DNA of 64,000 bases, from contig NC_088176.1 of assembly GCF_028769735.1 (NCBI RefSeq), positions 19,715,501 through 19,779,500 on the forward strand, written 5' to 3'. Below, in pieces: positions 39,305 to 51,590 of this stretch; position 1 is the first letter of the stretch, and every line of letters starts with the position of its first letter. Below the pieces are notes generated by a model. The model made no database searches. It had not been told where the DNA came from and was given only the letters and a program-made list of their open reading frames with translations. Source of the DNA: Zonotrichia leucophrys gambelii (Eukaryota > Chordata > Aves > Passeriformes > Passerellidae). The position numbers and the translations under genes are program-made.

Positions 39305-41220
39305 CTTGAAGGAGACAAAAGCAGGAGAGAAAAAGAAAGAAATGAACAAAAAAATAATAAAGAAAATACAAAACCAAGCAAAAGTAAGAGGAGAGAGAGC
39401 AAGTGTGGAGAGAAGCCGATCTGTGACCACATGCATAAGTTTTCTTCTGCTGTGTTGGAGACAATGCTGTCCACAGCTACTCCAACCACAGAGTCCAGCC
39501 TGTATCTGTGCTGTGAATACCCTTCTCCAGCCTTTGCCAGTATCCCAGACACAAAACACCTTATGACCTCTGACTTCATACCATAAGCTCTAAGTCCTTC
39601 AGGGAGCAGGTGAAGCCACCATCATGATGGCAGAATGCAGCACTGGACTGGCCTGGCAGCAATAGCTGGGGTCCCAGCAACTCACACTGTGGATCCAGCC
39701 AGAGTTCACTGCTGCAATGAACTTTGACTTTATCCAGCTTCAGCATGAGCAATGCCTGCTCCTCAGGAAGCATGCATTGCAGAAGCTGCGTAGGAGAAAG
39801 GGATCAAAAAAGCTAGCTGGGGCTATTAGCTCTTCAGGTGATTAAAATAGCTCCTGGGTTTAAAGGACAGAACACACTACAAGTCCTGTCTGTAGCTTTT
39901 ACCATCAGCAGCACTGGTGAGAACAGCTACATTAGCACTTGTCAGACTGTTTCTCAGTCCTCAGCCAAGTCAGGCAAAAAACTAGGGAGAGTACTGACTT
40001 TATAGGAGAGGAATCAAAAGAACAGGAAAGAAAACTAAAAAAAGGTGGATATGATCCCTTCCATCCAAGGAAGAAGCCTGCAGGGAGCTTGTGGAAGATA
40101 TGGAATAGCTATGGAGAGGCTGCCAAGCTCACAGAAAAGCTCAGCTGACGTCTTGACTGAGAATCCCAAACAAGCAACAAGTTTTTCCTCTTTACACAGT
40201 GGATAAGACTGAAAACACTCCTTTTAGGAAAGATCCAGACAGACAACAGGCATGAGTCATGGCATCTTTTTTCCTATCCTTTCTGTACCATATATGCCTT
40301 CCTCACAATCCCAGCTCTCCCCTTATGTTTCTTGCAGTCTTGACCTTGTTTTGGTCCCATTAGTGAGAGGGAAATGCACCAGAACATCATGGCCATGACT
40401 CAGACATTTATGCTGACCTTCCTCTGGCATGAGTATTTGCACAATGGGAGCAAAACAAAGGGATTTAGAGACTCACTATTGCCCTGATAAGTTTACCATG
40501 GCAAACATTCTGAGATGCCCATATAACCACCTGCTGCCATTTTGATTTTTTCTTTGAACTGCAGTATGGTTTGTAGTGAATCTAATATTCATGGAAGATC
40601 CCAGACTGACCTGCTCTCGAAACCTGAGTTCATGTAGCAGCACTTTCAAATAATGCAAGCTGCTCTCCTGACCCTGTCCCCAAAAACCTTGGTCATGAGT
40701 TAGATCATACAGGAGCAGGTATACAGCTTATTTCAAGCTGATTTGGATCAATATAATGACTCTTACAGACTACAGCACTTCTTAAAACCTTACATACTAT
40801 GACACTTTTAATAGTTATAATATAAAATTCCCCTCATCACAGTAAAGGTGTGTGAAGTGTAAACACATACTCAGGAGAAGCTGGATCACTCTGGATCACT
40901 AATTCATTCCGTCTCCGACAGTGAAATTTAATCACGTGGCTGTGAACTGCAGTCCTTTCAACCTGGCCTGGATTCAAGCTCCATACCAGAGATACAAAGC
41001 TGAGTCTCCAAATCCCCAAATGATCCGTTCATTAACCTTTCTGGTAAATGAAACATCACCTCTTCCTGCAGCTGAAGCCTACTGCAGGGAGCACGTAGCT
41101 TTATGGCACAAAATTCTAGTCTTAAATACAGCTTTCTTTCAGCTACTGCTTCTTGCACAAGAATGGCACTATCCCACAGTTCTGCAAGGTGTTGCACCTG
41201 GCTGCATCTAGTGCTAGTAC
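39305..41220 (-). other. SORBS1: SORBS1 intron upstream of the Pro/Ser-rich exon
   Basis: About 1.9 kb. A long pyrimidine tract on the transcribed sense (about 39306-39410) serves the downstream acceptor. Nothing else was recognised. Confidence 0.8.
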
Positions 41221-41415
41221 CTGTGGTGAGGCTGTGATGCTGCGGCTGGGGGAGAGGGACACGGGTGGGTCAGGATAGTCAATGGCGTTCTTGACCACTG
41301 GCCGCTTGAGCACCTCCACGTACGTGACGGGGAAGATGCCCTGGCGACTGGTGCCAGGGATTCTTCCTTCATACCAGTTCTCATCCACTCGTCGAATCAA
41401 CGTGATCCTTTCACC
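41221..41415 (-). CDS. SORBS1: SORBS1 exon: body of SH3-2 and following linker
   Basis: This 195-bp exon encodes 65 residues. It begins [20 protein letters not shown], with [14 protein letters not shown] completing the SH3 fold including the binding Trp and the GIFP turn. The tail has [13 protein letters not shown]. The acceptor is TTCCCACAG and the donor is GTACTA. It is phase 0 at both ends. Confidence 0.96.
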
Positions 41416-42604
<1,189 letters not shown>

Positions 42605-42711
42605 CTAGAATGAACAAACAGAATCAGCTAAGTCTCATACACGAAGCCCATAAACTGGTCTCAGGCAGAAAGGGAGCGGACAAAGAGAACACCTGCAAGG
42701 AAAGCAGCTAC

Positions 42712-42826
42712 CTCTATGTATGATCGTGGGAAGATGCCAACTCTGCCATGGTGTTCACCTTCGAGCCAGTTCTGGTCAATCTGCTTGTAAATGTAAACAA
42801 TATCTCCTTTTTGCAGAGGAAGTTCC
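42712..42826 (-). CDS. SORBS1: SORBS1 exon: body of SH3-1
   Basis: This 115-bp exon completes the split Lys codon and encodes [20 protein letters not shown] then [18 protein letters not shown]. The ligand-binding Trp, the GIFP motif and the final Tyr of the SH3 groove are all present. Human SORBS1 has NWYEGE here, while this sequence has NWLEGE, as I recall for vinexin. It exits in phase 0. Confidence 0.96.
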
Positions 42827-44310
42827 CTGTTAACAACACAAGCACTCCATCAGAACTTCACTGGAGGAGAACAGATGTGTTCTTTTTCTGTGCAGCAATC
42901 CCTAGGTACCAAGGTGTCCATCAGCATGTTGATTCACATCATGCTCCACCCAAAGGACAAGCTAACTGTCGAGGATTACTTTGTTCATATTGTGATGTGC
43001 AAGACCTCTCTTGTTCTTTGGGCATTCTATTAAAAAAGTTGGCCTGTGAGGGCCCTAATAACCACATGCTCTCCAGAACCAATGGGGTAAAGCTCAAGTC
43101 AAATATGACACCGGCTACTTTCCATGCTGGATATGATGAGCAGCCCTCAATTCAAGTTTTGAAATAGTCATGTCACAAACACCTTCCAAAGAGACATATG
43201 CTTTTAATCTGAGCTAGTTTGCTGATTAGATTAACATGCTCACATGGTGAAGTTCACCCTGCAATGATTACACTGATGGTCATCCTATGGTTGAGTGACC
43301 TCAACTGGGCTAAAAATTGGAATTTCAATCCACAGGCTTCAGTGCTAAAATTATGAATGTCTGCAGCTTAAGGAACTGTGGCCAGCTTGTACTAGGCTCA
43401 TAAACCTAGTACTTGGGTCCCCAGAGGAAAATAAGCAACACAGCCTTTTCCAAGACGATTTTTACAAGCTCTGCTTTACTTTTTTCTGGCACTCTGGTAT
43501 GTTCTACTCAAGGGACACAATGGCTACTCCTAATCTTCCTCAGTTTTATTACAGGTGCTAGGGAGATGCTATTTAAATTATTACAAATCATAATCTATAG
43601 AACATATAAAAAGTGTTCTCAGGACATTAGATCATTCATGCAAGTCCTTCACTGAATTCTGCTCTTCTTTCTTCCCTCTCTAGCAATATTAAAATCAGAG
43701 CTTCTCCAGGCTCATGCTGACACAGAGGCTTTTCCAGGCCTTCTCCTCACAGCAGTCTTCTCTAAAAAGAACAAGTAGTGCCATAGGATTCACCCAAAGG
43801 ACTACAACAGGGCTTGGAGGTACAACAATGACATCTGAAACATCTGCTGATGTATCCATAGATGCCAGGACAGCAGTAACCACTCTGCACACTTCTTTGT
43901 CCTGGATCGAAGCTGCCGAGCCAGGGGCCCACACGCTTAGAGCTGGGCCTCTGTTTAACTTCTGCCCACGGGCTGTCCTGTGCACAGTGAAAAGGATGTT
44001 CTTCTCCTGTGGTTCCACCTATCCACAGGGCAGAGCACTCACTTGTTGCAGTAAAGAATGCAGGTTTGTCCTAAAAATCATGGGGGACAGAGATGCACTG
44101 AGAATGAAGACATTTTCTCAAGGTCCTTTAGATGCTGCAAGGTTCATATTACTTTTCCCTGCCTTACTATGGACAACTTTGCTTTGGGAACTGGAAAGAC
44201 ACCCTAAACCATGAATCCAATTACATGACACTTCAAAAATGCTGCATGCTGCATCCTAGAGAAAAAGCAGAGGAAGAACACTCCAGGTAGGAACAACAGG
44301 CTGTACTCAC
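42827..44310 (-). other. SORBS1: SORBS1 intron within SH3-1
   Basis: About 1.5 kb. Overlapping open frames on both strands at 43695-44214 have no recognisable similarity and are treated as chance. Confidence 0.8.
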
Positions 44311-44357
44311 TTTAGTGTCTGTGCTTTAAAGTCAAACTTGGCTCTAGCAGGTCTCAT
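44311..44357 (-). CDS. SORBS1: SORBS1 exon: start of SH3-1
   Basis: This short 47-bp exon encodes MRPARAKFDFKAQTL plus two bases of the next Lys codon. It carries the ALYDY-like first strand of the first SH3 domain (AKFDFKA). The acceptor is preceded by a 17-base T run on the transcribed sense, a strong polypyrimidine tract. The donor is GTGAGT. Confidence 0.94.
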
Positions 44358-45783
44358 CTGGAGAGCAAAAAAAAAAAAAAAAATCAATATATTAAAATAA
44401 TAATTATGTTTTCAACCCTCTTCTGAGGAAAATCACCCAAACTCTTCTACAGCTAAGATTAGCATGGAAATTGAATGCAGGTATTCTGCTACAAGCTTGC
44501 GTGCAACTGGTATTACAGTCCAAATATGCTGGATGGCATCTCCCATCAGGACAAAGTGCCAACTTCTGGCACAGCAATAATTAGGAGCTCTACAGGAAAT
44601 AGAAGTAATAGCAGTCAACTTTTAATGTGACTAGCCCTGATGAATGAAAGCTGATCCAGTAACTACAGTTACTGGGGCTCCAGGACCAAATTTCTCTTGA
44701 CATTTGAATGGAAAAGCAAAATTGACTAGCTGGGAAAAACAGTAAGATATTATTTGATGTGGCTCTTATTAATTATTATCTGGCCCTGCTGAATACTGCA
44801 ATGTGACCCATGTACTCTGTATCAATTGGTAAGAAAGAGACAAAGGTGAAAGGGAAATATGAATAAATTAGGCACACGTTTAAAAAAAGTCTTCAGTGGC
44901 TAAAGAACCAAAATGAATGTTGACAGCAGGCCTGGGGTCTAAAAGGTTTACTTGGCTAATTTTTTAAAGGCCACAGAATATTGAGACAATTTCACAGTAA
45001 TTTTGGTAACAGAGCACAAAATACAAAGCAGTCACATTGACGAGGCTCCAGAGCATTTGAAACTAAAGGGCAGACAGGTGTACTCCATCCATATGGTGAG
45101 CACCTCACCCACCACAGTGCAGCACCTCTGGAGAAACAGAGCTGCTGTCAAGAGCCCAGCAGCAATCCATGTGAGGCAGGAAAGGCATTTGGCCATAACA
45201 CCTGGACACAACATCCAGCCCTCCAGGAAGGCACCTTGGGCTCTTGGAAAAAATATGTACCTCCTCCTTTGTCTCTTTCAGCAAGTCCAACCAAGTTGAA
45301 CGCAGTGAAACATGCTGAGACTTTTTGTCTGAATGTTTCTAAAGGACATTAAGCATATTTCAAAAGGAGAAACAATGTATTTCTAAAAAAACCCACAACT
45401 ATGTGACAGCCACATGGCCAGATCAACAAGACATGAAGTTTCTAAGCATAAGGCACAGACAGGAAGACAATGTAGCAATATGATGCAAAAGATGTAGAAT
45501 GCCTTTGATTGACTAAGTAGCTGATATTTAAAGGCATGCATCACAGGTGTGCACCAGCAATTCTCAGCAGGCATGCTTTAATATATGCAGCTTGGTATAT
45601 CAATTAATTTACCAGGCATACAAGTCAAAGCAGATCTAAATGAAGCCAGAATGGGAAAGGGGAAGGTGGAAAAAAAACAACAAACAACATTCTCTGAAGA
45701 GCTAATGTCGGCCTAAAGCACAACATTGTGAGAGGCAATTATTGCTTTGGGTCAAGCAGCAGACTGAGGTAACTAAAACAGAC
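44358..45783 (-). other. SORBS1: SORBS1 intron upstream of SH3-1
   Basis: About 1.4 kb. It carries the 17-base A run (T on the sense strand) at 44367-44383 beside the SH3-1 acceptor. Nothing else was recognised. Confidence 0.8.
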
Positions 45784-45951
45784 CTCTGACCCAGATTTCC
45801 TCTTTGCAGTATCGTCTACATTTAGGAGGTCCCCAAATCGTTCATTAGTGATAAACTGATGGTGCGTTGGAATAACCCCTGTGTGCCTTCTAGCGGCAAT
45901 ATCAGCTTCTTCTTGCTCACGTTTAAGCCGTCTCTGGTCCTCTAAAAGTTT
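45784..45951 (-). CDS. SORBS1: SORBS1 exon: basic helical linker before SH3-1
   Basis: This 168-bp exon encodes 56 residues starting KLLEDQRRLKREQEEADIAA, then HTGVIPTHHQFITNERFGDL and ending AKRKSGSE. It is almost identical to mammalian SORBS1 in length and sequence. Both ends are phase 0, with acceptor TATGGCAG and donor GTCTGT. Confidence 0.97.
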
Positions 45952-47465
45952 CTGCCATAAAATTGCATAAAATGGGCAGTAAATCATCTAGTTAAAGATT
46001 CCTGAGTTCCCTGCAAATAGCTGGGGCTTTGCAGTTCAGTATCAAATATTGTTTCTACTAACTAAACAATACCCTTTCATTTTACAAACACAGAAGGTAC
46101 ATCATCATTATGGCATAACTGAAATCTAGCTCATACAGAGGATCTGAGACAAAACTGATGGAAGTCAATGAGGAGTTTTTTCCAAGTTTTGGGCAGGTCT
46201 TCGGAGCTTCTAAGAAGATTGCTGATAATGCAGACACCTGATCCAAACCCCCTTCCACCAAAAAGAAGCATCTCTCATTGACTTCCAAGAGACCTGAATC
46301 AGCCCCATTGAGTTCCGAGGCACCAAATTCTTTAAGCCTTGCAAAGAGCTTGGGAGAGTGTCTAACCACATTCAGGCTCTCCCATAGTTCTTCTGGGCTC
46401 ATGTAACACACTTTGTAAAATAAAGTAAATAAACACCTAAAAATTATTTTGGATTTCTAAACTCTCTGGCTCATTAAATGGAAACATGCATTCTTGTGCA
46501 TCTGCACAGAAGGATTCTTCCACCTTCTGGGGCTGACTGTAGGCTGAAGAGTTCAGCTGTGTGCTAACTCATTTGAAACCAGAAGGTCTTACTGAATTCT
46601 GTAAGGTTTTTTACCTTACATGAGTTTGCATGCTGCATTTTGGAAGTGGGGGAATTACCAACTTTCACAGAAGAAGACAGCAAAAAACCATTTTTTACAC
46701 AGGAATTAAGAACAGATTTTACCATATTTCAAAGCACATATAAACATTATCTGAACTCAGGAAGTTAACACTGAAAGCAAAACTTACCCCCCGCCCCCCA
46801 CCGGCAAGGGAAATTAGTTCTATCTTCCAGGAAAGCAAGCACTTTATAACTTCTTTAGCTCAGCTTAAATACACCCAGTGCTGAAGTCTACGTGGCTTTC
46901 CTATTATTTCAGCTTGTCCCACTGTTACCCAGGCATTTCAAAAAGGACTGCTACATTCTGTTGACAACAACTTCAGACACCATAAAGAATTCTAGTTTGC
47001 ACTGGGGGAAAACTTACAAATTTCTGATAGCTTAAAACATCTTACCCTCAAAACTTGAGGACTACCACAGAAATAATAGTGTTTTCACCAATTTGATTAA
47101 TACTGACTCAAGTGGCTTGCATGAAGAGCAATTACAGATTACCAATCTTTTTCTGCAAGTACTAGGGTACTTCTCACATACATTTCCAATCTTTTTATAT
47201 TACTCAAAGCCTCTGTATGCAACTTTTTGCAATCGATAAGAACTATCAGGTTTATTTGAAACAAGCTGAATTGGACTATACAAATTACACAGCAAATCAG
47301 TGGCAGAGAGTATTGAAAGTAAAACACACTAGTTACTGCTTGTTACCCTAACTTCCAGGACACAGAGCCATGGACATACAAGCTATCCTTATGTAAGGCT
47401 GAATGCTGTATTTCTTGCATGTGGAGCTGCCACTGCTGTTATAAAGCCATAAAGGAGGGCATTAC
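45952..47465 (-). other. SORBS1: SORBS1 intron between linker exons
   Basis: About 1.5 kb. A 109-codon minus-strand open frame at 46082-46411 has no known similarity and no splice role that I could support. Confidence 0.8.
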
Positions 47466-47551
47466 CTCTTTATCATCATACCGCCTGCGGAGGATTTCTT
47501 CTGGAGTTTCCATGTAATCAACTGGTGCAAAATGCCTTGGTGATTCTGAAT
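47466..47551 (-). CDS. SORBS1: SORBS1 exon: linker DSESPRHFAPVDYMETPEEI
   Basis: This 86-bp exon begins with two bases completing an Asp codon and encodes DSESPRHFAPVDYMETPEEI then LRRRYDDKE. It matches the mammalian segment DSESPRHFIPADYLE. The acceptor ends GAAGTAG and the donor is GTAAT. It enters in phase 1 and exits in phase 0. Confidence 0.95.
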
Positions 47552-48279
47552 CTACTTCAAAACAACATAAGGAAGTTAAAATACACATGGATTTATCTAA
47601 CATAACCAGAAAGGAAAAAAAGAAATATTTTTAAACAATTTGTTTCCATTATGACAGTAACGATTCTCAACTGCCATTGACCAAATTGCCAATCAGATGT
47701 TGATTATTTATCCATTTTCATTTTTTTCCCTTTTGGGCTGTACATGTGAACAAAGATCCAAGAACAGGGAGAAAATAATGATACAGGAAAGAGTAAAGAC
47801 ATAGAAGGACTTTGTGAAGAAAAGATTCACTGTCATCAAAGTATGATTTGGCACTTTACTGTTGATAAAAGTTTAATACACACACACACACTCACACACA
47901 CAACTAGACCTTGAGAAACTACTCCTTAAAGCAAATCATCTGGGTTTGGTTTATAATTCCCATATGTGTAAATGATACAGGACTAGAAATTATCTCATGT
48001 TGAGATTCTGGCATCCCCAGAGCTGTTTGAGAGATAAACTGAACCTGATGCGATTAGAAATGCAGTGGAAATTGTTTCTCAGAAGTGCAGCTGTTAACAA
48101 GCCCTGAACAAAACTGCTCAGCAAGACACGCAAAAGGACATTAGACACACTAGGGGAGAAAACCAGAGAGTCAGGGAATGTAAAGGTGGGACATAAAAAT
48201 GCAAGGGTTGTGGAAGAAAAGAGGAGAATGGAAGAAAGAAGACAGATAAAGGAACACCGGTAAAGAACACAAAAACCAC
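47552..48279 (-). other. SORBS1: SORBS1 intron downstream of the giant exon
   Basis: This 728-bp intron has a CA repeat at 47879-47902. The open frame of the giant exon runs on into the first 290 bases, but the residues lose all conserved character after the donor. Confidence 0.8.
47879..47902. repeat. CA dinucleotide repeat
   Basis: A short microsatellite of CA units with one CT interruption, inside the intron after the giant exon. Confidence 0.9.
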
Positions 48280-49800
48280 CTCCTAGGTACGTCCCAAGTT
48301 CACTTTGCGGGTTGTTGTTTGTGTCCAGGCTGTGGTAGAGGGCATATGAAACAGGGTTCCCATTGTTTAAGGAGTCAGGAATGTCAGCCCGGCCCATGAA
48401 GCTATCCCGGCTAGATCCCATGGTGGGGAAGTAGCCAAGCCTCTCCACAATGTCAAAGGAGGACAGGCGCCGGGGAGCAAGAGGCCCGCTTCTGGAGCAA
48501 GGTTGGTGCTGGGAGTGGTGACTCTTGTTTCCTACACTCCCCTGCAGCTGTATGGGGTCGTCTGGGTTCTCAGGGCTGGGCACTGCCAGGCTTGCCAGGC
48601 AGTCTGGGGGCGGAGTTCTGCAGGATTTGTGTTGGAAGGGCTTTTTCAATCGGAATGGGAGCGGGCTCATTAGGTAGACATTTCTGGGGAGCATGTGCCT
48701 GTCCCCATAGACATCCCCTTTGGAATCAGGGTGCCTGGAGGCCTGCTGCTGTTCATGCCTTCGGATGGTAGTGAATCTGGTGTAGGAAGCTGGGCATGAG
48801 CCTTTGCATCTGTTGATTTTATGCTTCTGAGGCCCATTCAGGTTGCTGGAGCTGCTGCCACTATCATTGGAGGCATTTGAGAGAAGATCTATCTCATCAG
48901 TGCAAGCTGAAAGTGTGTCCATAGGGATGACATCACTGACATCCGAAGCCGTGTCTTCCACATTGCTGCAGGAGTGGGAGGATTTATCTGCAAAGCTGGG
49001 AACATCCTTTTCTACTTGGTGTGCTTTTGACAAATCCAGAAGAATCTCTGCAGAGTATGCAGCACTCAGACAAGTTTTAGACTGAAGAGAAGTGGTGGGT
49101 TTGTTTAGCCCAATGGAAAAGTCAAGTGAGGGCATCGATCGGGATCTCTGGATCAGCTGCTCAAAGGCACTGATACGGGAGGAAACGGTGTCTTTGGGGA
49201 TCTGCTCTGAATCCTCTCGACTAAGGCTGTGCTCCATCCTGTCCTTCACTTCATTCTCAAACTGAGATGCAATATCCTTCACACTGCAGGAGGAAACTGT
49301 GTCCAAATGGATCCTGGACCGGTTGATCTGGTGCATGTCTTTATAGAGTGTTGTAAACTCCACCCCACTCTTTCTGGAGGCAGCGAACAGGTAGCCTTTC
49401 CTAGAGTTGGTGCCATACTCCTGCAGGCTCATGGTACTGCCAGATTTAATGGCATACTCTTGCTTCGACTTCATCAAGATGTTTTCTATGCTTTCCCCCA
49501 TGTCTACCATGAAAGCCTTTTTATTATCAAACAAGGCAGTGGAGCTACGAAGGTTTTCACAGCTTTGAGCTTTCTCATGAGACAGTAAGATACCCGTCTT
49601 GTCCTGCACAAGAACAGCTGGAGCTGCTAGTTTGGGTTTGAATTTAGAAGGGAGGATTTCAGTAATGCAGGCTTTGGCAGCTGATAAAGGCTTCTTATGT
49701 TTACATGCGTGACCTAACATACCGGTATGACTAGCATTAAAGGTTCGGCTATTAACTGAAGAGGGTGCAGTCATATGAGCATTCCCACCTTTACGATCCA
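48280..49800 (-). CDS. SORBS1: SORBS1 giant cassette exon, 507 codons
   Basis: An uninterrupted 1521-bp stretch lies between acceptor TGCTTACCAG and donor GGAG/GTGGTT. Entry and exit are both phase 1, so the exon can be included or skipped without changing frame between the exons at 51415 and 47466. The product is Ser-rich, with segments such as RSMPSLDFSIG, DTASDVSDVIPMD, the basic RRHEQQQASRHPD and, near the end, SFDIVERLGYFPTMGSSRDS. Its position and character resemble the large neuron-enriched exon of the paralogue SORBS2 (nArgBP2); that comparison is from general knowledge. Constraint is evident because a 507-codon frame is far longer than chance allows here. An alternative donor three bases downstream would add one codon. 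Confidence 0.88.
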
Positions 49801-51414
49801 CTGGTAAGCATGCAGAATAAAATAAATACAACCTGTTAGCTTAAGTGCTAGAAAGCTATTGAGAAAGGAGAAAGAACATGCTTGGATTTCATAAAATGCA
49901 CCTTAAAGAAACAAAATTCCAAAACATAAAGAAAAGCAAGAAGAAACTGCAAAACAAGCCACGCTTAGAGGAGTAGGTGAAGTGCGTGTTAAGGTTTCTA
50001 AAATGAGAGGCTTGGCCAGAAGCAAATCTGGAGCACTTTTAAGGTACCCTCCTAAAAAGTGCAAAGCATCATGAGCTTCCAGGGAAGCTGTGGCACCATG
50101 GAAAAGGGCAGCTGAACTCTGGGCAGGATCAGGATGTCAGCAAGAATGCAGAGACACTAACATTGCAAAAATGGCTTAATACCAAGCCCGTAAGCACACC
50201 TACTATGGTCTTACCACAGTGCTTGCCAAACAGTTTATTCCTGGGAGGAAGAAAACAACCAGAGGCTGACTGTGCTAGCACAAGCACACCACATCAGCTG
50301 ACCTCACCCAAGAGATGCCTACTTAGACATTCCCCATACTAGGAATAAGCTGAGTGTCCTTCAAACAATGTGGTTGGCCATGGTTGCTTTAAAATTGAAG
50401 GGGTCAGATCAGGACATTGGGGTTTTTTATTGGGTTTTTGGGGTCTTTTTTAATAGGATTCAGTCTGGTTTCAGCTTAGACTGCAATTTTTAGGTCTGTT
50501 CCCGATTTGAGTTCAAATTCAAATGTCAAAATAACCATTCAGGTTCAATTGCAGTTTGGGAAACTGTTTGAACAGATTTTTTTGTTCAGATCCAGTTTGA
50601 CTCCCTGCCCTACAGGCCTGACAAAATGCTGAAAAACAGCTGGGAGATGGAGACAGAGAGACCTTTTGGGTATGATGTACTATTTTTAGGGAGAGCAGTT
50701 CAGAAACCGAGCACATTCTTTCTCCAGTCCTCTCCCCATCTCAAGCCATTTTTAGGTTGAAGTTGGCTCAGAGATACATTCCCCAGTACAATTCCCTGAT
50801 GGGAGTCATGCTCTTCCTAGTCTCTTTTAGAGAGTCTGCAACAGGGGGAGAGAAGAGAAGGAGATTGGTCTCTTCTGGCTCACATTCCTGGAGCCTGCAG
50901 GGCTGGTTCAGGCAGCAATTGCTGGTTCAGTGTCAGTGCATTCTCTGCACAGCCCTGGCAGGCAGGAGGCTGTGCAGCACAGGGCACCAGCTACACCAAG
51001 GTAGCCAGGCCAGCAGACTGGGGTGGCCTGCTGAGATACTGCTGTGGGAAGAACAGAAAAGCCAGGGAAGGGCTCTAGAATGGCAAGGCAGTGGGAGCAG
51101 ATGGATAGCAAGGCCGGCCTAAGCAGCCTTGAGGAAGAACATGAGGGTGTGGGCTGTGGCTGAGGCGCTGAATGGAGGGAGCTGATCTCTCTTGAGAAGA
51201 GGAACCTGGATCAGTTAAAGGCATCATTAAAAATATTGGCCATTGTGGTCTGAGAGAAAAAAGGAGGGAACACTGGGGATGGCAAAGTGGAAGGTTTGCA
51301 TAAAATCTCAATTGATTTGAATAGTAGACTGTAAACCTTGCAACAGCTTGCCCATATCACCTGGCTTTTGACACTTTGCAGAATGGAGAAGAGGTTAGTG
51401 TTCCAACCACCCAC
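49801..51414 (-). other. SORBS1: SORBS1 intron upstream of the giant exon
   Basis: About 1.6 kb, with no further exon or repeat recognised. If the giant exon is skipped, splicing would join 51415 directly to 47551 over about 3.9 kb. Confidence 0.8.
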
Positions 51415-51590
51415 CTTTTGTGGAAGCAGAACTCGAAGGCCGCTTGAGACCACTCAGCCCCTGGAATGGGATATCTCCACCTTCCAGCACACTCTTGTAA
51501 ATCTGCCTTTCATTCTCCAAGGCAGTAGGGTCCCCCACAGCTAGCTCTGACTCTCTCTTCACTGCATGGTAGTTGGGTGAATAAGTGGAG
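51415..51590 (-). CDS. SORBS1: SORBS1 exon: conserved linker (HAVKRES ... GLSGLKRPSSSASTK)
   Basis: This 176-bp exon has a strong pyrimidine-rich acceptor (TTCCTTTTCGTTGTGTGTTCCAG) and donor GTGGGT. It encodes a segment with NYHAVKRES, ENERQIYKSVLEGGDIP and GLSGLKRPSSSASTK, closely matching mammalian SORBS1. It begins with the last base of a split codon and ends with the first base of one (phase 1). That exit phase fits both the giant exon at 48280 and the exon at 47466. The entry phase does not fit the exon at 55769. Confidence 0.94.

Noticed and set aside
39305..39559. Upstream extension of the Pro/Ser-rich exon frame
   Set aside because: This stretch is a long pyrimidine tract (Phe/Ser/Leu-rich when translated) leading to a good acceptor at 39305, so it is intronic.
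43695..44214. Opposing open frames of 107 (minus) and 166 (plus) codons
   Set aside because: They sit in the middle of the intron that splits SH3-1, have no recognisable similarity and no consistent splice or start context. A few frames of this size are expected by chance.
46082..46411. 109-codon minus-strand frame between two SORBS1 linker exons
   Set aside because: The flanking exons (47466 and 45951) join exactly as in mammals without it, and the residues match no family I know.
47990..48279. Continuation of the giant-exon frame past 48280
   Set aside because: After the donor the residues turn hydrophobic and low-complexity, with no conserved character. It is read-through into the intron.
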